64,000 nucleotides of DNA. Origin: Beijerinckiaceae bacterium. Its GTDB lineage: Bacteria; Pseudomonadota; Alphaproteobacteria; Rhizobiales; Beijerinckiaceae. The translations under genes and the position numbers were made by a program. Where the stretch lies: contig JAIETL010000036.1 in assembly GCA_019745195.1 (NCBI GenBank), positions 42,407 to 106,406 on the forward strand, given 5' to 3'. This document shows, piece after piece, positions 1-8,365 of the stretch. Position 1 is the first letter of the stretch. Every line of letters starts with the position of its first letter. The notes beneath the pieces are model-generated. The model saw only the letters and a program-made list of their open reading frames with translations, did no database searches and had not been told where the DNA came from.

Positions 1-585
1 CGGATCAGGCACAATTTCGGCATGCCCAAGCCCGAAGGCTACCGCAAGGCGGTGCGCCTGATGGAACTGGCCGACCGCTTCGGGCTCCCCGTTCTGAGCT
101 TCATCGACACCGCCGGCGCCTATCCCGGCATCGAGGCCGAAGAGCGCGGCCAGGCGGAAGCCATCGCGCGCTCGACCGAGGCCTGCCTCGGCCTGCGAAC
201 GCCCAGCGTCGCGCTCGTCATTGGCGAGGGTGGCTCGGGCGGCGCGATCGCGATCGCGGCCGCCTCGAAGGTCATGATGCTGGAGCACGCGATCTATTCG
301 GTGATCTCGCCGGAAGGCGCGGCCTCGATCCTGTGGCGCGACACCGGCCGCGCGCAGGATGCGGCGACCGGCATGAAGATCACGGCGCAGGATCTGCTCA
401 AGTTCGGAATCATCGACCGGATCATCAGCGAGCCGGTCGGCGGCGCGCATCGCGATCCCCAAGTGGCGCTGGCTCGCGCCGGCGATGCGCTGGCCTCGTC
501 CCTGGCCGATTTCGCGGGGATGAGCGGCGACGACATCGTCAGCCGCCGCGCCGAGAAGTTCCTCGCGATCGGGCGAAGTCTGTGA
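1..585 (+). CDS. accA: acetyl-CoA carboxylase carboxyltransferase subunit alpha, 3' part
   Basis: The frame is open from base 1, so the 5' end lies outside the window; 194 C-terminal residues are present. AccA pairs with AccD to move the carboxyl group from carboxybiotin to acetyl-CoA, giving malonyl-CoA for fatty acid synthesis in the cytoplasm. The segment carries typical AccA stretches: an [12 protein letters not shown] block at the edge, then [16 protein letters not shown], the glycine-rich [12 protein letters not shown] oxyanion region and [12 protein letters not shown]. The C-terminus, ending in FLAIGRSL, looks complete. The next gene lies about 176 bases away with no obvious coupling. 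A short hairpin (stem GACGGC/GCCGTC, 690-709) lies in that gap but has no T-run. Family assignment is secure. Confidence 0.97.
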   Translation, partial: RIRHNFGMPKPEGYRKAVRLMELADRFGLPVLSFIDTAGAYPGIEAEERGQAEAIARSTEACLGLRTPSVALVIGEGGSGGAIAIAAASKVMMLEHAIYSVISPEGAASILWRDTGRAQDAATGMKITAQDLLKFGIIDRIISEPVGGAHRDPQVALARAGDALASSLADFAGMSGDDIVSRRAEKFLAIGRSL

Positions 586-761
586 CGCATGGTCGTGATC
601 GCGCCGGTTAGCGCTTTCTTGACCATGTAGCCATGTCAAAAGCCATTGTGGTAAGGAACGCTCAAGGCTAACGCTTCTACAAGAGTCGCGACGGCATAAT
701 TTAGCCGTCTTGCACCGCCAGAGGTCGCAGCTTCGGCTGGCCGTTCGATGGGATCGACGAC

Positions 762-2201
762 GTGGTATCCAGGAACTCGGCATTCAAGCAACTCGCGGTC
801 GTGGCTTTTGTTGCATTGACCCTCGGCGGCTGCGAGGAGGATCGCTATCGCGGCTCCGCCCGGCATCACATTCCGATCCCCTCCGCCACCTACACGCTGA
901 TGTCCGAGAAGGGCATGAGCAAGGACCAGCCGATCCTGATCCGCTCCTACAAGAAGGAATCAGAGCTCGAGGTCTGGAAGCGCAAGGCCACCGGCGAATA
1001 CGCGCTGCTCAAGACCTATCCGATGTGCCGCTGGTCGGGTCAGCTCGGCCCGAAGATCCGCGAGGGCGACCGGATGGCGCCGGAGGGCTTCTACGCCATC
1101 AGCCCGGCGCAGATGAACCCGAACTCGTCCTTCTACGTCTCGTTCAACATGGGCTATCCCAACGCCTATGATCGCTCCTATGGCCGCACCGGCGCGCATC
1201 TGATGGTGCATGGTGCCTGCTCCTCGGCCGGCTGCTATTCGATGACCGACGACCAGATGGGCGAGATCTACGCCCTGGTCCGCGAGGCCCATAATGGCGG
1301 GCAGAAGACCGTGCAGATGCAGGCGCTGCCGTTCCGGATGACGCCGGAAAATCTCGCCAAGCACCGGATGGACCCCAACATCGCCTTCTGGAAGAACCTG
1401 AAGGAAGGCGCGGACTATTTCGACATCGCCCGCGACGAGCCGCAGGTTTCGGTGGCGGGCGGACGTTACGTTTTCAATCGCGACGCCAGCGGCCAGACGC
1501 TCGCCAGTCCATCGGTGGTCGAGGCCGTGCAGCGCAAGCGTCAGCAGGACGAGACGCAGGTCGCGGCGCTCGTCGCCAAGGGCACGCCGGCGGTCAAGCT
1601 GCTCTATGACGACGGCGACAGCCACGCCTCGTTCAAGCGCGCGCTGGCGGCGAATGGCTCGGATTCGCTGAACCGCAGCGCCGCCTGGGGCTCGCGCGAT
1701 GTCGGCGTCAGTCGGCCGGACGCGATCAGCACCGGCCCGCGCGTCGTCGTGCTCGACAATAGCGGCAAGGCCCGCGCCACCGTCCGAGCCGAATCGGCCG
1801 ATTACGACGCTGTGCTTGCCGCCGTCGCCGCCGCTGCCGAGCCCGCAAAAGTCGAAGCGAGCAAGCCCGAGCCCGCCAGGCCGGCTGTCGCCTCGGCCGC
1901 AAGCCAGGTCGCCAAAGTGTCGCCGGGTGCGGCGCAGGCGGCTCCGGTCGCCGTCGCCCAGCCCGAGGCCGCGCAGCCTGAGACGAGCGCGCCTTTCTAT
2001 CAGCGCGCGCTCAGCTTCGTGCCGTTGATCGGCGGCGGTTCGCAACCCCAGCCTGCTGTGTCCGCTCCGGTCGCATCCGTCGTGCCGTCTTCGCCGACCA
2101 GCATCCTCGCCCCGTTGCCGCCGCGGCGTGCCGACGGGTTGCGCACGACCCGGCTTGACCAGCCGGCCGCCGCCTATGCGAGCCAGCCAGCGACACGCTG
2201 A
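762..2201 (+). CDS. L,D-transpeptidase (YafK/YkuD type) lipoprotein
   Basis: 479 residues from a GTG start. The N-terminus is a lipoprotein signal with lipobox LGGC, Cys24 being the likely lipidated residue. Residues about 45-235 form a YkuD-fold L,D-transpeptidase of the YafK kind. The active-site motif is visible as HG at 150-151 and SAGCYSM with the likely catalytic Cys158. Such enzymes make or break 3-3 peptidoglycan cross-links, or attach proteins to peptidoglycan, in the periplasm. The second half (about 250-479) is low-complexity and rich in Ala, Pro and Val, with no domain I recognise; it may be a spacer through the periplasm. It stands alone between accA and a porin gene. Transpeptidase family is firm; the exact reaction is unknown. 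Confidence 0.88.
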   Translation: MVSRNSAFKQLAVVAFVALTLGGCEEDRYRGSARHHIPIPSATYTLMSEKGMSKDQPILIRSYKKESELEVWKRKATGEYALLKTYPMCRWSGQLGPKIREGDRMAPEGFYAISPAQMNPNSSFYVSFNMGYPNAYDRSYGRTGAHLMVHGACSSAGCYSMTDDQMGEIYALVREAHNGGQKTVQMQALPFRMTPENLAKHRMDPNIAFWKNLKEGADYFDIARDEPQVSVAGGRYVFNRDASGQTLASPSVVEAVQRKRQQDETQVAALVAKGTPAVKLLYDDGDSHASFKRALAANGSDSLNRSAAWGSRDVGVSRPDAISTGPRVVVLDNSGKARATVRAESADYDAVLAAVAAAAEPAKVEASKPEPARPAVASAASQVAKVSPGAAQAAPVAVAQPEAAQPETSAPFYQRALSFVPLIGGGSQPQPAVSAPVASVVPSSPTSILAPLPPRRADGLRTTRLDQPAAAYASQPATR

Positions 2202-2435
2202 TAGGTTGAGCGATTGATCGTCACGCGCGCGGGCGTGACGCAAATGCAACATACACCTGCTTTGTCGGCCGCGCCTGTTTCGGGGGCATGAAAACAAGGT
2301 CCGATAGACCGTTTTGCCTATTCACTGAGCGATCTGCAAAAAACCTGTTCTTGCCGATTTCGGTCTTTGGCCGGCTTCATCATGGCGAAAGCGCGGCGAT
2401 CTTCGCGCGTATTCGGTCATGTCACGGAGCTGAAG

Positions 2436-3359
2436 ATGGCTTTTGAATTGTCCCGTTCGTCGCTTGCCGGCATCGCTCTTTCGATGAGCGTTCTCGCCGG
2501 GGGGGTCCAGGCGTCCGATCTGCCGAGCCGCAAGGGCGCGCCGGTGGCTCCGCTGCCGCCGGCGATCACGTGGATCGACGCCGCGATCAGCGTCAAGGCG
2601 CTGACCGACTACAATTTCCGCGGCATCTCGCAGACCGACCGCAAGCCCGCCATCCAGGGCTCCGTCGAACTGCAATTCTACAACAACCTGTTCTATGTCG
2701 GTGTGTTCGGCTCCAATGTCGATCTGGCGACCAGCCCGCCGGCCGAAATCGACTTCTTCGCCGGCATCAGGCCGAAATTCGGCCCGGTCACCTTCGATAT
2801 CGGCGTGATCCAGTATTACTACCCCGGCGAGAAGCAGTTCATCGACAATCTCGGCGTGTTCTGGACGCCCAAGAACACCGACTACACCGAAGCCGTCGGC
2901 AAGGTGAGCTATTCGAACGACCTGTTCACCGTTGGCGCCAACGTTTTTTACGCCTGGGACTGGCTCGGGCTCGGCGCCACCGCGACTTACGCGTCGGTGA
3001 CGGCCAAGGTGAACATTCCACAAGTCGAGGGCCTGGCGCTCTCCGGCGAGCTCGGCCATTACTGGCTCGGTCGTACCAACCTCGCCATCTGGTCGACCAA
3101 CCCGCCGACCAACCTGCCCGACTACGCCTACTGGAACGTCGGCGTCTCCTACACCTACAAGAACCTGACCGCCGACATCCGCTATCACGACACCAACCTG
3201 TCGAAGACCGATTGCTTCCTGTTGACCTCCGACCCGCGCGGCGTGGCGCGCGGCAACGCCGGCGGGCGCTTCTCGTCGAACTGGTGCAATCCTTCCGTGG
3301 TCGCCTCGCTGTCCTTCGACATCACGGCGAGCAGCATCGGCATCTTCGCGCCGAAGTAA
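2436..3359 (+). CDS. TorF-family outer-membrane porin
   Basis: 307 residues when started at the ATG at 2436, which has a GGAG ribosome site about 6 bases upstream and begins a clean signal peptide (MAFELSRSSLAGIALS..., cleavage near VQASD). An in-frame ATG at 2367 would add 23 residues that do not look like a signal. The mature part has alternating polar and hydrophobic beta strands, many Tyr and Asn residues, and the family opening ITWIDAAISVKALTDYNFRGISQ, typical of the TorF (TIGR02001) putative porins. It ends in a hydrophobic strand (SSIGIFAPK). The substrate is unknown. A strong hairpin terminator follows. Confidence 0.85.
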   Translation: MAFELSRSSLAGIALSMSVLAGGVQASDLPSRKGAPVAPLPPAITWIDAAISVKALTDYNFRGISQTDRKPAIQGSVELQFYNNLFYVGVFGSNVDLATSPPAEIDFFAGIRPKFGPVTFDIGVIQYYYPGEKQFIDNLGVFWTPKNTDYTEAVGKVSYSNDLFTVGANVFYAWDWLGLGATATYASVTAKVNIPQVEGLALSGELGHYWLGRTNLAIWSTNPPTNLPDYAYWNVGVSYTYKNLTADIRYHDTNLSKTDCFLLTSDPRGVARGNAGGRFSSNWCNPSVVASLSFDITASSIGIFAPK

Positions 3360-3387
3360 GCGCAGCATTCCACGCGTCAATCGACGA

Positions 3388-3414
3388 GGGCCGCTCTCCG
3401 GAGCGGCCCTTTCG
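3388..3414. terminator. bidirectional intrinsic terminator
   Basis: A 9-bp perfect stem, GGGCCGCTC and GAGCGGCCC with a TCCG loop (3388-3409), is followed by TTTCG. It sits between the convergent porin gene (+) and marR gene (-) and probably ends the porin transcript. The T-run is short, so termination from the other side is less certain. Confidence 0.7.
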
Positions 3415-3434
3415 CGTTTCGGAAGCGTCGCGCC

Positions 3435-3917
3435 TCAGCTTTCCAGGGCCTTGCCGACGCGGCGCATCATCGCGCCGACGAGGTCGCATTCCTCGTCGCT
3501 CAACACCTGCATCATCGCCTCGATCCGCTCGACATGGATCGCCATGGCCTTGCGGGTCAGGGCCTCGCCATCGGGCGTCAGCCAGAGCCTTCTGACCCGG
3601 CGATCTGTCTCGTCGCCCTGGCGCATCACGAGGTCTCGCCGCTCCAGCTCGGGCAGCAGCATGCTCATGGCGCTGCGGCCGACGAAGAGCTTTTCCGCCA
3701 GCGCCTGCTGCGTCAGCCCCGGCGCGTGGAAGATGTTGGCCAGCACGTCGTAATGCGCGAGCTGTATGCCGAGCGGCGCCAGAGCCTCGGTAAAGGCCTT
3801 CTTCCAGAGCGCGTGGACGCGTGCGACAGCGATCCAGTTGTGGAAGCGCGGCAGGTCCCAGGGCAGGCGCTGCTCATGCGGCTGCGTGGCCAATTCAGCC
3901 TCTTGCTTTTTGTTCAT
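3435..3917 (-). CDS. MarR-family transcriptional regulator
   Basis: 160 residues from the ATG at 3917 (MNKKQEAEL...); longer in-frame starts run through the divergent promoter and are unlikely. The MarR winged helix is clear: LAHYDVLANIFHAPGLTQQALAEKLFVGRSAMSMLLPELERRDLV followed by the wing QGDETDRRVRRLWLTPDG, with dimerising helices at both ends. It is a dimeric DNA-binding repressor or activator, usually released by phenolic or lipophilic ligands. It is transcribed divergently from an alpha/beta hydrolase gene, and a palindrome lies directly in front of both genes, so it probably controls itself and the hydrolase. Ligand unknown. Confidence 0.9.
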   Translation of the reverse strand: MNKKQEAELATQPHEQRLPWDLPRFHNWIAVARVHALWKKAFTEALAPLGIQLAHYDVLANIFHAPGLTQQALAEKLFVGRSAMSMLLPELERRDLVMRQGDETDRRVRRLWLTPDGEALTRKAMAIHVERIEAMMQVLSDEECDLVGAMMRRVGKALES

Positions 3918-3920
3918 GGT

Positions 3921-3945
3921 TGAACATACTTGTTCAGCATTGAAC
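3921..3945. promoter_or_regulatory. MarR operator between marR and hydrolase genes
   Basis: A perfect inverted repeat, TGAACATACTTGTTCA (3921-3936, arms TGAACA/TGTTCA), is followed by a third half-site TTGAAC at 3940-3945. The second and third half-sites also form an inverted pair. The site starts 4 bases upstream of the marR ATG and 18-42 bases upstream of the hydrolase ATG, placing it where a repressor would block both genes. Binding by this MarR protein is inferred from position. Confidence 0.65.
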
Positions 3946-3962
3946 GAAATCGAGGTTTCGCC

Positions 3963-4868
3963 ATGTCTGGTGCCGCACTCCGTCTGTTCCGCCCGCTGGT
4001 CGGGGTCACGAGTCTGATTGCGCCGGGGCCCGTCGGCCGCCTTGCCTTCAGGGCCTTCTGCACGCCCCCGCGCCAAAAGCAGGAAAACGCCAATCGCAAC
4101 CCTGCCGTCAAGTCCGCGTCAGCGCGACTGGCGGGAGGGCGGCCCATCGCGATCCCGTTTCCCTGCGGCTCGGTCGCGGCCTATGTCTTCGAGCCGGCGA
4201 CTCCAGCCGCTCCGCCGGCGCAAACCCAGACCGTCATCCTCGTGCATGGCTGGAGCGGACGGGCCGCCTACATGACCGCCTTCGTGGCCCCGCTGGTCGA
4301 GGCGGGTTTTCGCGTCGTCGCCTTCGACCTCCCCGCGCATGGAGAATCGACCGGCAGCGAACTCAACATCCCGATCGGCGTCGCGAGCCTCACGGCCGTC
4401 GCGCGGGCCTTCGCACCGGTTCATGCGCTGGTGACGCATTCCTTCGGCGGCTCGATCGCGCTTGCCGCGCTCGCCGGCACGGTGCCGGGCCAGTCACGCG
4501 TCAAGGCGGACAAGCTCGCCATGATCGCCGCGCCGTCCTCGATGGCAGGCGTCACGCGCCGCTTCGGTTCCACGATCGGGCTCGGCGCGCGTGGCCAACG
4601 GGCGCTGGAGCGCCGCATCCATGTCGTCGCCGGCGCGCCGGTCGAGGCGTTCGAGGGCCGCGCGCAACTGGCTGCGCTGCGGCTGTCGACGCTGGTGCTG
4701 CATTGCCGCGACGATCGTGAACTGGGGCTGGAGAACGCGCAGGACCTGGCGGCGGCGGGCGATTTCGTCCGGCTGGAGACGCTGGCCGGGCTCGGCCACC
4801 GCCGCATCCTGCAGGGGAAGGCGGCGATCCGCGCGGTGGCGGATTTCGTAGCCGACCCGATGCGCTAG
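3963..4868 (+). CDS. alpha/beta hydrolase
   Basis: 301 residues from the ATG at 3963, preceded by GAGG about 7 bases upstream; a TTG at 3930 is in frame but lies inside the operator. The alpha/beta hydrolase signature is complete: oxyanion HGWSG (95-99), nucleophile elbow THSFGG with Ser160, an acid in the CRDD region and the catalytic His in GLGHRRIL near the C-terminus. The first ~55 residues may be a membrane-associated extension. It would hydrolyse an ester or amide; substrate unknown. It is divergent from marR, so it is probably induced by the MarR ligand. Its stop overlaps the hemH stop by 4 bases in convergent orientation. Confidence 0.88.
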   Translation: MSGAALRLFRPLVGVTSLIAPGPVGRLAFRAFCTPPRQKQENANRNPAVKSASARLAGGRPIAIPFPCGSVAAYVFEPATPAAPPAQTQTVILVHGWSGRAAYMTAFVAPLVEAGFRVVAFDLPAHGESTGSELNIPIGVASLTAVARAFAPVHALVTHSFGGSIALAALAGTVPGQSRVKADKLAMIAAPSSMAGVTRRFGSTIGLGARGQRALERRIHVVAGAPVEAFEGRAQLAALRLSTLVLHCRDDRELGLENAQDLAAAGDFVRLETLAGLGHRRILQGKAAIRAVADFVADPMR

Positions 4869-5929
4869 ACCCAGCCCATCAGCTCCCTCTGCACCACCTC
4901 GGTGATGGCGCGCATGCCTTCCTCGGAATCGTTCAGGCAGGGTAGATAGGCGAAGTGCTCGCCGCCATGTTCGAGGAAGATCTCGCGGTTTTCCACGTCA
5001 AGCTCTTCCAGAGTCTCGAGGCAGTCGGCCGAGAAGCCGGGCGCGACGATGGCGAGCGATTTCGTGCCGGCCTCGGCCAGCGCCTTGACGGTCTCGTCGG
5101 TATAGGGCTGCAGCCATTCGGCCGGGCCGAAGCGCGACTGGAAGGTGAGCTTGAAGCGCTCCGGCGGCAAGCCGAGTTCCTCGCGCAGCAACCGCCAGGT
5201 CTTTGCGCACTGGCAGTGATAGGGGTCGCCCTTGAGCAGGTATTCCTTCGGCATGCCGTGGAAGGAGCAGAGGATCACCTCGGGCTCGAAATCGAGCTTC
5301 GCCAGTTCGCCGCGCATCGAATCGGCCAGCGCCCGGATATAGACCGGGTCGTCGTGATAGGGCGGCGCGACGCGCACCGCAGGCTGCCAGCGCATCTCCA
5401 TCAGGGCCCGAAAGGCCTGGTCGCAGGCCGTCGCCGAAGTCGGCGCGGCATATTGCGGATAGAGCGGCACGAGCAGGATGCGGTCGCAGCCCTGCGCCAG
5501 CAGCGCGTCGAGCCGGCTCTTCACGTCGGGAAAGCCGTAGCGCATCGCCCAGTCGAAGACGACGCGCTCTCCGGTCAGGGGTTTGAGCCGCGCCTCGAGC
5601 TGTTCGGTCTGCGAGCGGGTGATGGTCTTGAGCGGGCCTTCGTCGCGGTCGTTGTTCCAGATCGAGGCGTAGTCCTTGCCCTTCTTGCCCGGGCGCAGCG
5701 TCAGGATGACGAGATTCAGTAACGGCCACCAGATCCAGCGCGACGTCTCGATGACGCGGCGGTCGGACAGGAACTCCTTGAGATAGGCGCGCATCGGCCA
5801 GTATGAGGTGCCTTCCGGCGTGCCGAGATTCATCAGCAGCACGCCGATCCGACCCGCTCTCACCGGCGGGTGATCGGATGGCAGCTTCACGGCGCGCATG
5901 TCCGTGGCCGGCTTGGTCTCGACTGTCAT
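4865..5929 (-). CDS. hemH: ferrochelatase
   Basis: 354 residues from the ATG at 5929. Ferrochelatase inserts Fe2+ into protoporphyrin IX, the last step of protoheme synthesis, at the inner face of the membrane. Family marks are LLMNLGTPEG near the N-terminus, LVPLYPQYAAPTSAT in the middle, CSFHGMPKEY with the metal-binding His, YHCQCAKTW, and GFSADCLETLEELDVE with the conserved Glu residues. Length fits the usual bacterial enzyme. The gene stands alone; no Irr or RirA box is evident upstream. The same frame stays open far upstream, across the phosphatase gene on the other strand, but that extension is not coding. Confidence 0.96.
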   Translation of the reverse strand: MTVETKPATDMRAVKLPSDHPPVRAGRIGVLLMNLGTPEGTSYWPMRAYLKEFLSDRRVIETSRWIWWPLLNLVILTLRPGKKGKDYASIWNNDRDEGPLKTITRSQTEQLEARLKPLTGERVVFDWAMRYGFPDVKSRLDALLAQGCDRILLVPLYPQYAAPTSATACDQAFRALMEMRWQPAVRVAPPYHDDPVYIRALADSMRGELAKLDFEPEVILCSFHGMPKEYLLKGDPYHCQCAKTWRLLREELGLPPERFKLTFQSRFGPAEWLQPYTDETVKALAEAGTKSLAIVAPGFSADCLETLEELDVENREIFLEHGGEHFAYLPCLNDSEEGMRAITEVVQRELMGWV

Positions 5930-6109
5930 GGTCTCAGGGTTCCTTTCCTCGTGATTTAGACGAGTTCCGGGTTTCGTCCAGTCATTGCGCGCCCATGCGG
6001 CGGGGGTGCGACATCGCATGACGGGGCCGCAAACAGCCATGCTCCGGGCTGGCCATCGCAGCATGGCTCTTGCTAGTCTGTCGCGGTTCTCGAAAGGAAG
6101 GTTCGCCCG

Positions 6110-7630
6110 ATGAGCAAGCTCACACGCCGCAATGCGCTCGGCGTCATCGCCGCGCCGGCCGCGCTCGCCGCCACCGCGCCCGTGGCGGTCGCCCAGACGC
6201 CGGCGCCGGCTTTCACGCTGCTGCTGGTCAACGACATCTACAAGATGAGCGACGACAAGGGCAAAGGCGGCTTTGCGCGCTCGGCCGGCATCGCCAGGGC
6301 CGAGCGCGCCAAGGGCGTGCCGTTGCTGTTCTGCCATGCCGGCGACTGCTATTCGCCCTCGCTGATGTCGGGCTTCGACCAGGGCGCGCATATCGTCGCG
6401 ATGCAGAACAAGATGGGCATCGACGTCTTCGTGCCGGGCAATCACGAGTTCGATTTCGGCAAGGCGAACTATCTCAAGTTGACCGCCGCGCAGAGCTATC
6501 CGACTTTTGCGGCCAATCTGCGCGATGCGGCCGGCAATGCGCTGCCCGGCCACAAGGACTCCCAGATTTTCGAGCTGGGTCCGGTGAAGGTCGGCGTGAT
6601 CGGCACGACCTTCGACCCGACCCCGCAGCTCTCCAACCCTGGCGATCTGAAATTCTCCTCGACCATGGAGGCGCTGCGGCGCGAGGCGCGGACGCTGAAG
6701 ACGCAAGGCGCCGACATCCTCGTCGCGGTGGTCCATGCCGACCGCGCGACCGACAACGAAATCGTGCGCTCGCGCATCGTCGATATCGTACTGACCGGCC
6801 ACGACCACGACCTCGCCATCGCCTATGACGGCAAGGTGGTGATGGTGGAGTCCAACGAGGAGGGCAACTACGTCACCGCGATCGACATCGCCGTCACCGT
6901 GACGGGCGAGGGGGCGGCCCGTCGCGTCGCCTGGACGCCGACGTTTCGCGTCAATGACTCCAGAGCCGCGACGCCCGATCCGGAGGTCGCGGCCATCGTC
7001 AAGGGCTATGAGGCTGAGCTGTCCAAGGAACTCGACATCGACGTCGCGACGCTGGCCGCGCCGCTCGATTCGCGCACGGGCGTGATCCGGACTCAGGAGA
7101 GTGCGATCGGCAACCTGATCGCCGACGCGATCAGGGCCTCGACGGGCGCGCAGCTCGCCATCACCAATGCCGGCGGTATCCGCGCCAACAAGCAATATGC
7201 CGCCGGCCAGAAGCTGACCCGGCGCGACGTGCTGAGCGAACTGCCCTTCGGCAACGCGACCGTGATGGTCGAGATCACCGGCAAGGACGTCAAGGACGCG
7301 ATCGAAAACGGCCTGCGCGACGCGCCGCAGGGCGCGGGGCGCTTCCCGGTCGTCTCCGGCCTCGCATTCGAGGCCGATCTGAAGCAGCCGCAGGGCTCGC
7401 GCGTCACGGCGGTGATGGTCGATGGCAAGCCGATCGACATGGCCGACAAATACACCGTCGCCTCGAACAATTTCATGCTGGAGGGCGGCGACGGCTACAC
7501 CGCGCTAGGCCGCGGCAGGACGCTGATCGGCCTGACCGACGGCAAGCTGATGGCCAACGAGGTCATGGTCTATCTGCGCAAGCTCGGCACGGTCGACGCC
7601 AAGGTCGAAGGGCGGGCCGTGTTGAAGTGA
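6110..7630 (+). CDS. secreted metallophosphatase/5'-nucleotidase (UshA-like)
   Basis: 506 residues. The N-terminus (MSKLTRRNALGVIAAPAAL..., cleavage near VAVAQ) has a twin-Arg pair before a hydrophobic run, so Tat or Sec export to the periplasm is likely. The calcineurin-like metal site shows GD in CHAGDCYS, GNHEFDFG, VHADR and GHDHD. The C-terminal nucleotidase domain carries the substrate-specificity part with NAGGIRA and the ENGL...GRFPVVSG segment. It would release phosphate from nucleotides or sugar nucleotides. The first metal motif is NDIY where UshA-type enzymes have a D-x-H pattern. The ung start lies 13 bases downstream, so the two genes may be co-transcribed. Confidence 0.9.
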   Translation: MSKLTRRNALGVIAAPAALAATAPVAVAQTPAPAFTLLLVNDIYKMSDDKGKGGFARSAGIARAERAKGVPLLFCHAGDCYSPSLMSGFDQGAHIVAMQNKMGIDVFVPGNHEFDFGKANYLKLTAAQSYPTFAANLRDAAGNALPGHKDSQIFELGPVKVGVIGTTFDPTPQLSNPGDLKFSSTMEALRREARTLKTQGADILVAVVHADRATDNEIVRSRIVDIVLTGHDHDLAIAYDGKVVMVESNEEGNYVTAIDIAVTVTGEGAARRVAWTPTFRVNDSRAATPDPEVAAIVKGYEAELSKELDIDVATLAAPLDSRTGVIRTQESAIGNLIADAIRASTGAQLAITNAGGIRANKQYAAGQKLTRRDVLSELPFGNATVMVEITGKDVKDAIENGLRDAPQGAGRFPVVSGLAFEADLKQPQGSRVTAVMVDGKPIDMADKYTVASNNFMLEGGDGYTALGRGRTLIGLTDGKLMANEVMVYLRKLGTVDAKVEGRAVLK

Positions 7631-7643
7631 AGGCGCGCCGCGC

Positions 7644-8345
7644 GTGGGCGGCCGCTACCGGACGGCGCTCGAGACCTTCCTCGCCTCGCCGGCTGCTGCG
7701 GGCTGGCGCGAGCTTGGCGTCTTCGCCGACGGCGCGGCCGCACGGGCGGCGGACGCCGTGGATGCCGATGCCGCGCGCGGTGCGGTCGTCGCGCCATCTC
7801 CCGAAAAGGCCTTTGCCGCGCTGTCGTTGACGCCACTGGAGAGCGTCCGCGTCGTCATTCTGGGTCAGGACCCTTATCCGACGCCGGGCCACGCCAACGG
7901 GCTCGCCTTCTCCTATGTCGGCGGGCCGCGCCTGCCAAAGTCGCTGGTCAACATCTATCGCGAACTGGCTGACGATCTCGGTCGCCCAGTCCTGCGCGAT
8001 GGCGATCTGTCCGACTGGGCCCGCGATGGCGTGCTGCTGCTCAACACCGCGCTGACCGTGCGCGAAGGGGCGAGCCAGGCCGGGTCGCATCTGCGGCTGG
8101 GCTGGGGCGCGGTGACGGATGCGGTAATCGCGCATGTCTCACGGAGTCGGCCCCATGTCGTCTTCATTCTCTGGGGCAATCCGGCTCAAGCGAAGCGGGC
8201 GCTGATCGACGAGAGGAGGCATCTGGTGATCGCCAGCCCGCATCCCTCGCCGCTCTCGGCGCATCGCGGGTTTTTCGGGTCACGGCCGTTTTCGCAGGCG
8301 AATGACTGGCTCGTGGCGTATGGGGAGAAGCCGGTCGGCTGGTAG
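7644..8345 (+). CDS. ung: uracil-DNA glycosylase, family 1
   Basis: 233 residues from a GTG start with GAAGG just upstream. It removes uracil from DNA to start base-excision repair. Both family 1 motifs are intact: GQDPYPTPGHANGLAFS (74-90, with Asp76 as the water-activating residue) and HPSPLSA (His200), followed by HRGFFGSRPFS. Length matches the family. The start lies 13 bases after the phosphatase stop. No other start upstream gives a better fit, since the region before it is short and bounded by that stop. Confidence 0.96.
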   Translation: MGGRYRTALETFLASPAAAGWRELGVFADGAAARAADAVDADAARGAVVAPSPEKAFAALSLTPLESVRVVILGQDPYPTPGHANGLAFSYVGGPRLPKSLVNIYRELADDLGRPVLRDGDLSDWARDGVLLLNTALTVREGASQAGSHLRLGWGAVTDAVIAHVSRSRPHVVFILWGNPAQAKRALIDERRHLVIASPHPSPLSAHRGFFGSRPFSQANDWLVAYGEKPVGW

Positions 8346-8365
8346 ACCCTGCTCTGCGGACAGCC

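Noticed and set aside
586..761. A small gene between accA and the transpeptidase gene
   Set aside because: No frame with a ribosome site and sensible composition; only a short hairpin (690-709) is seen.
2202..2435. A regulatory RNA upstream of the porin gene
   Set aside because: No conserved fold or terminator could be recognised by eye.
4865..7195. Ferrochelatase frame extended to 776 codons
   Set aside because: The extra part lies antisense to the phosphatase gene and has no family match; the ATG at 5929 gives a normal-length HemH.
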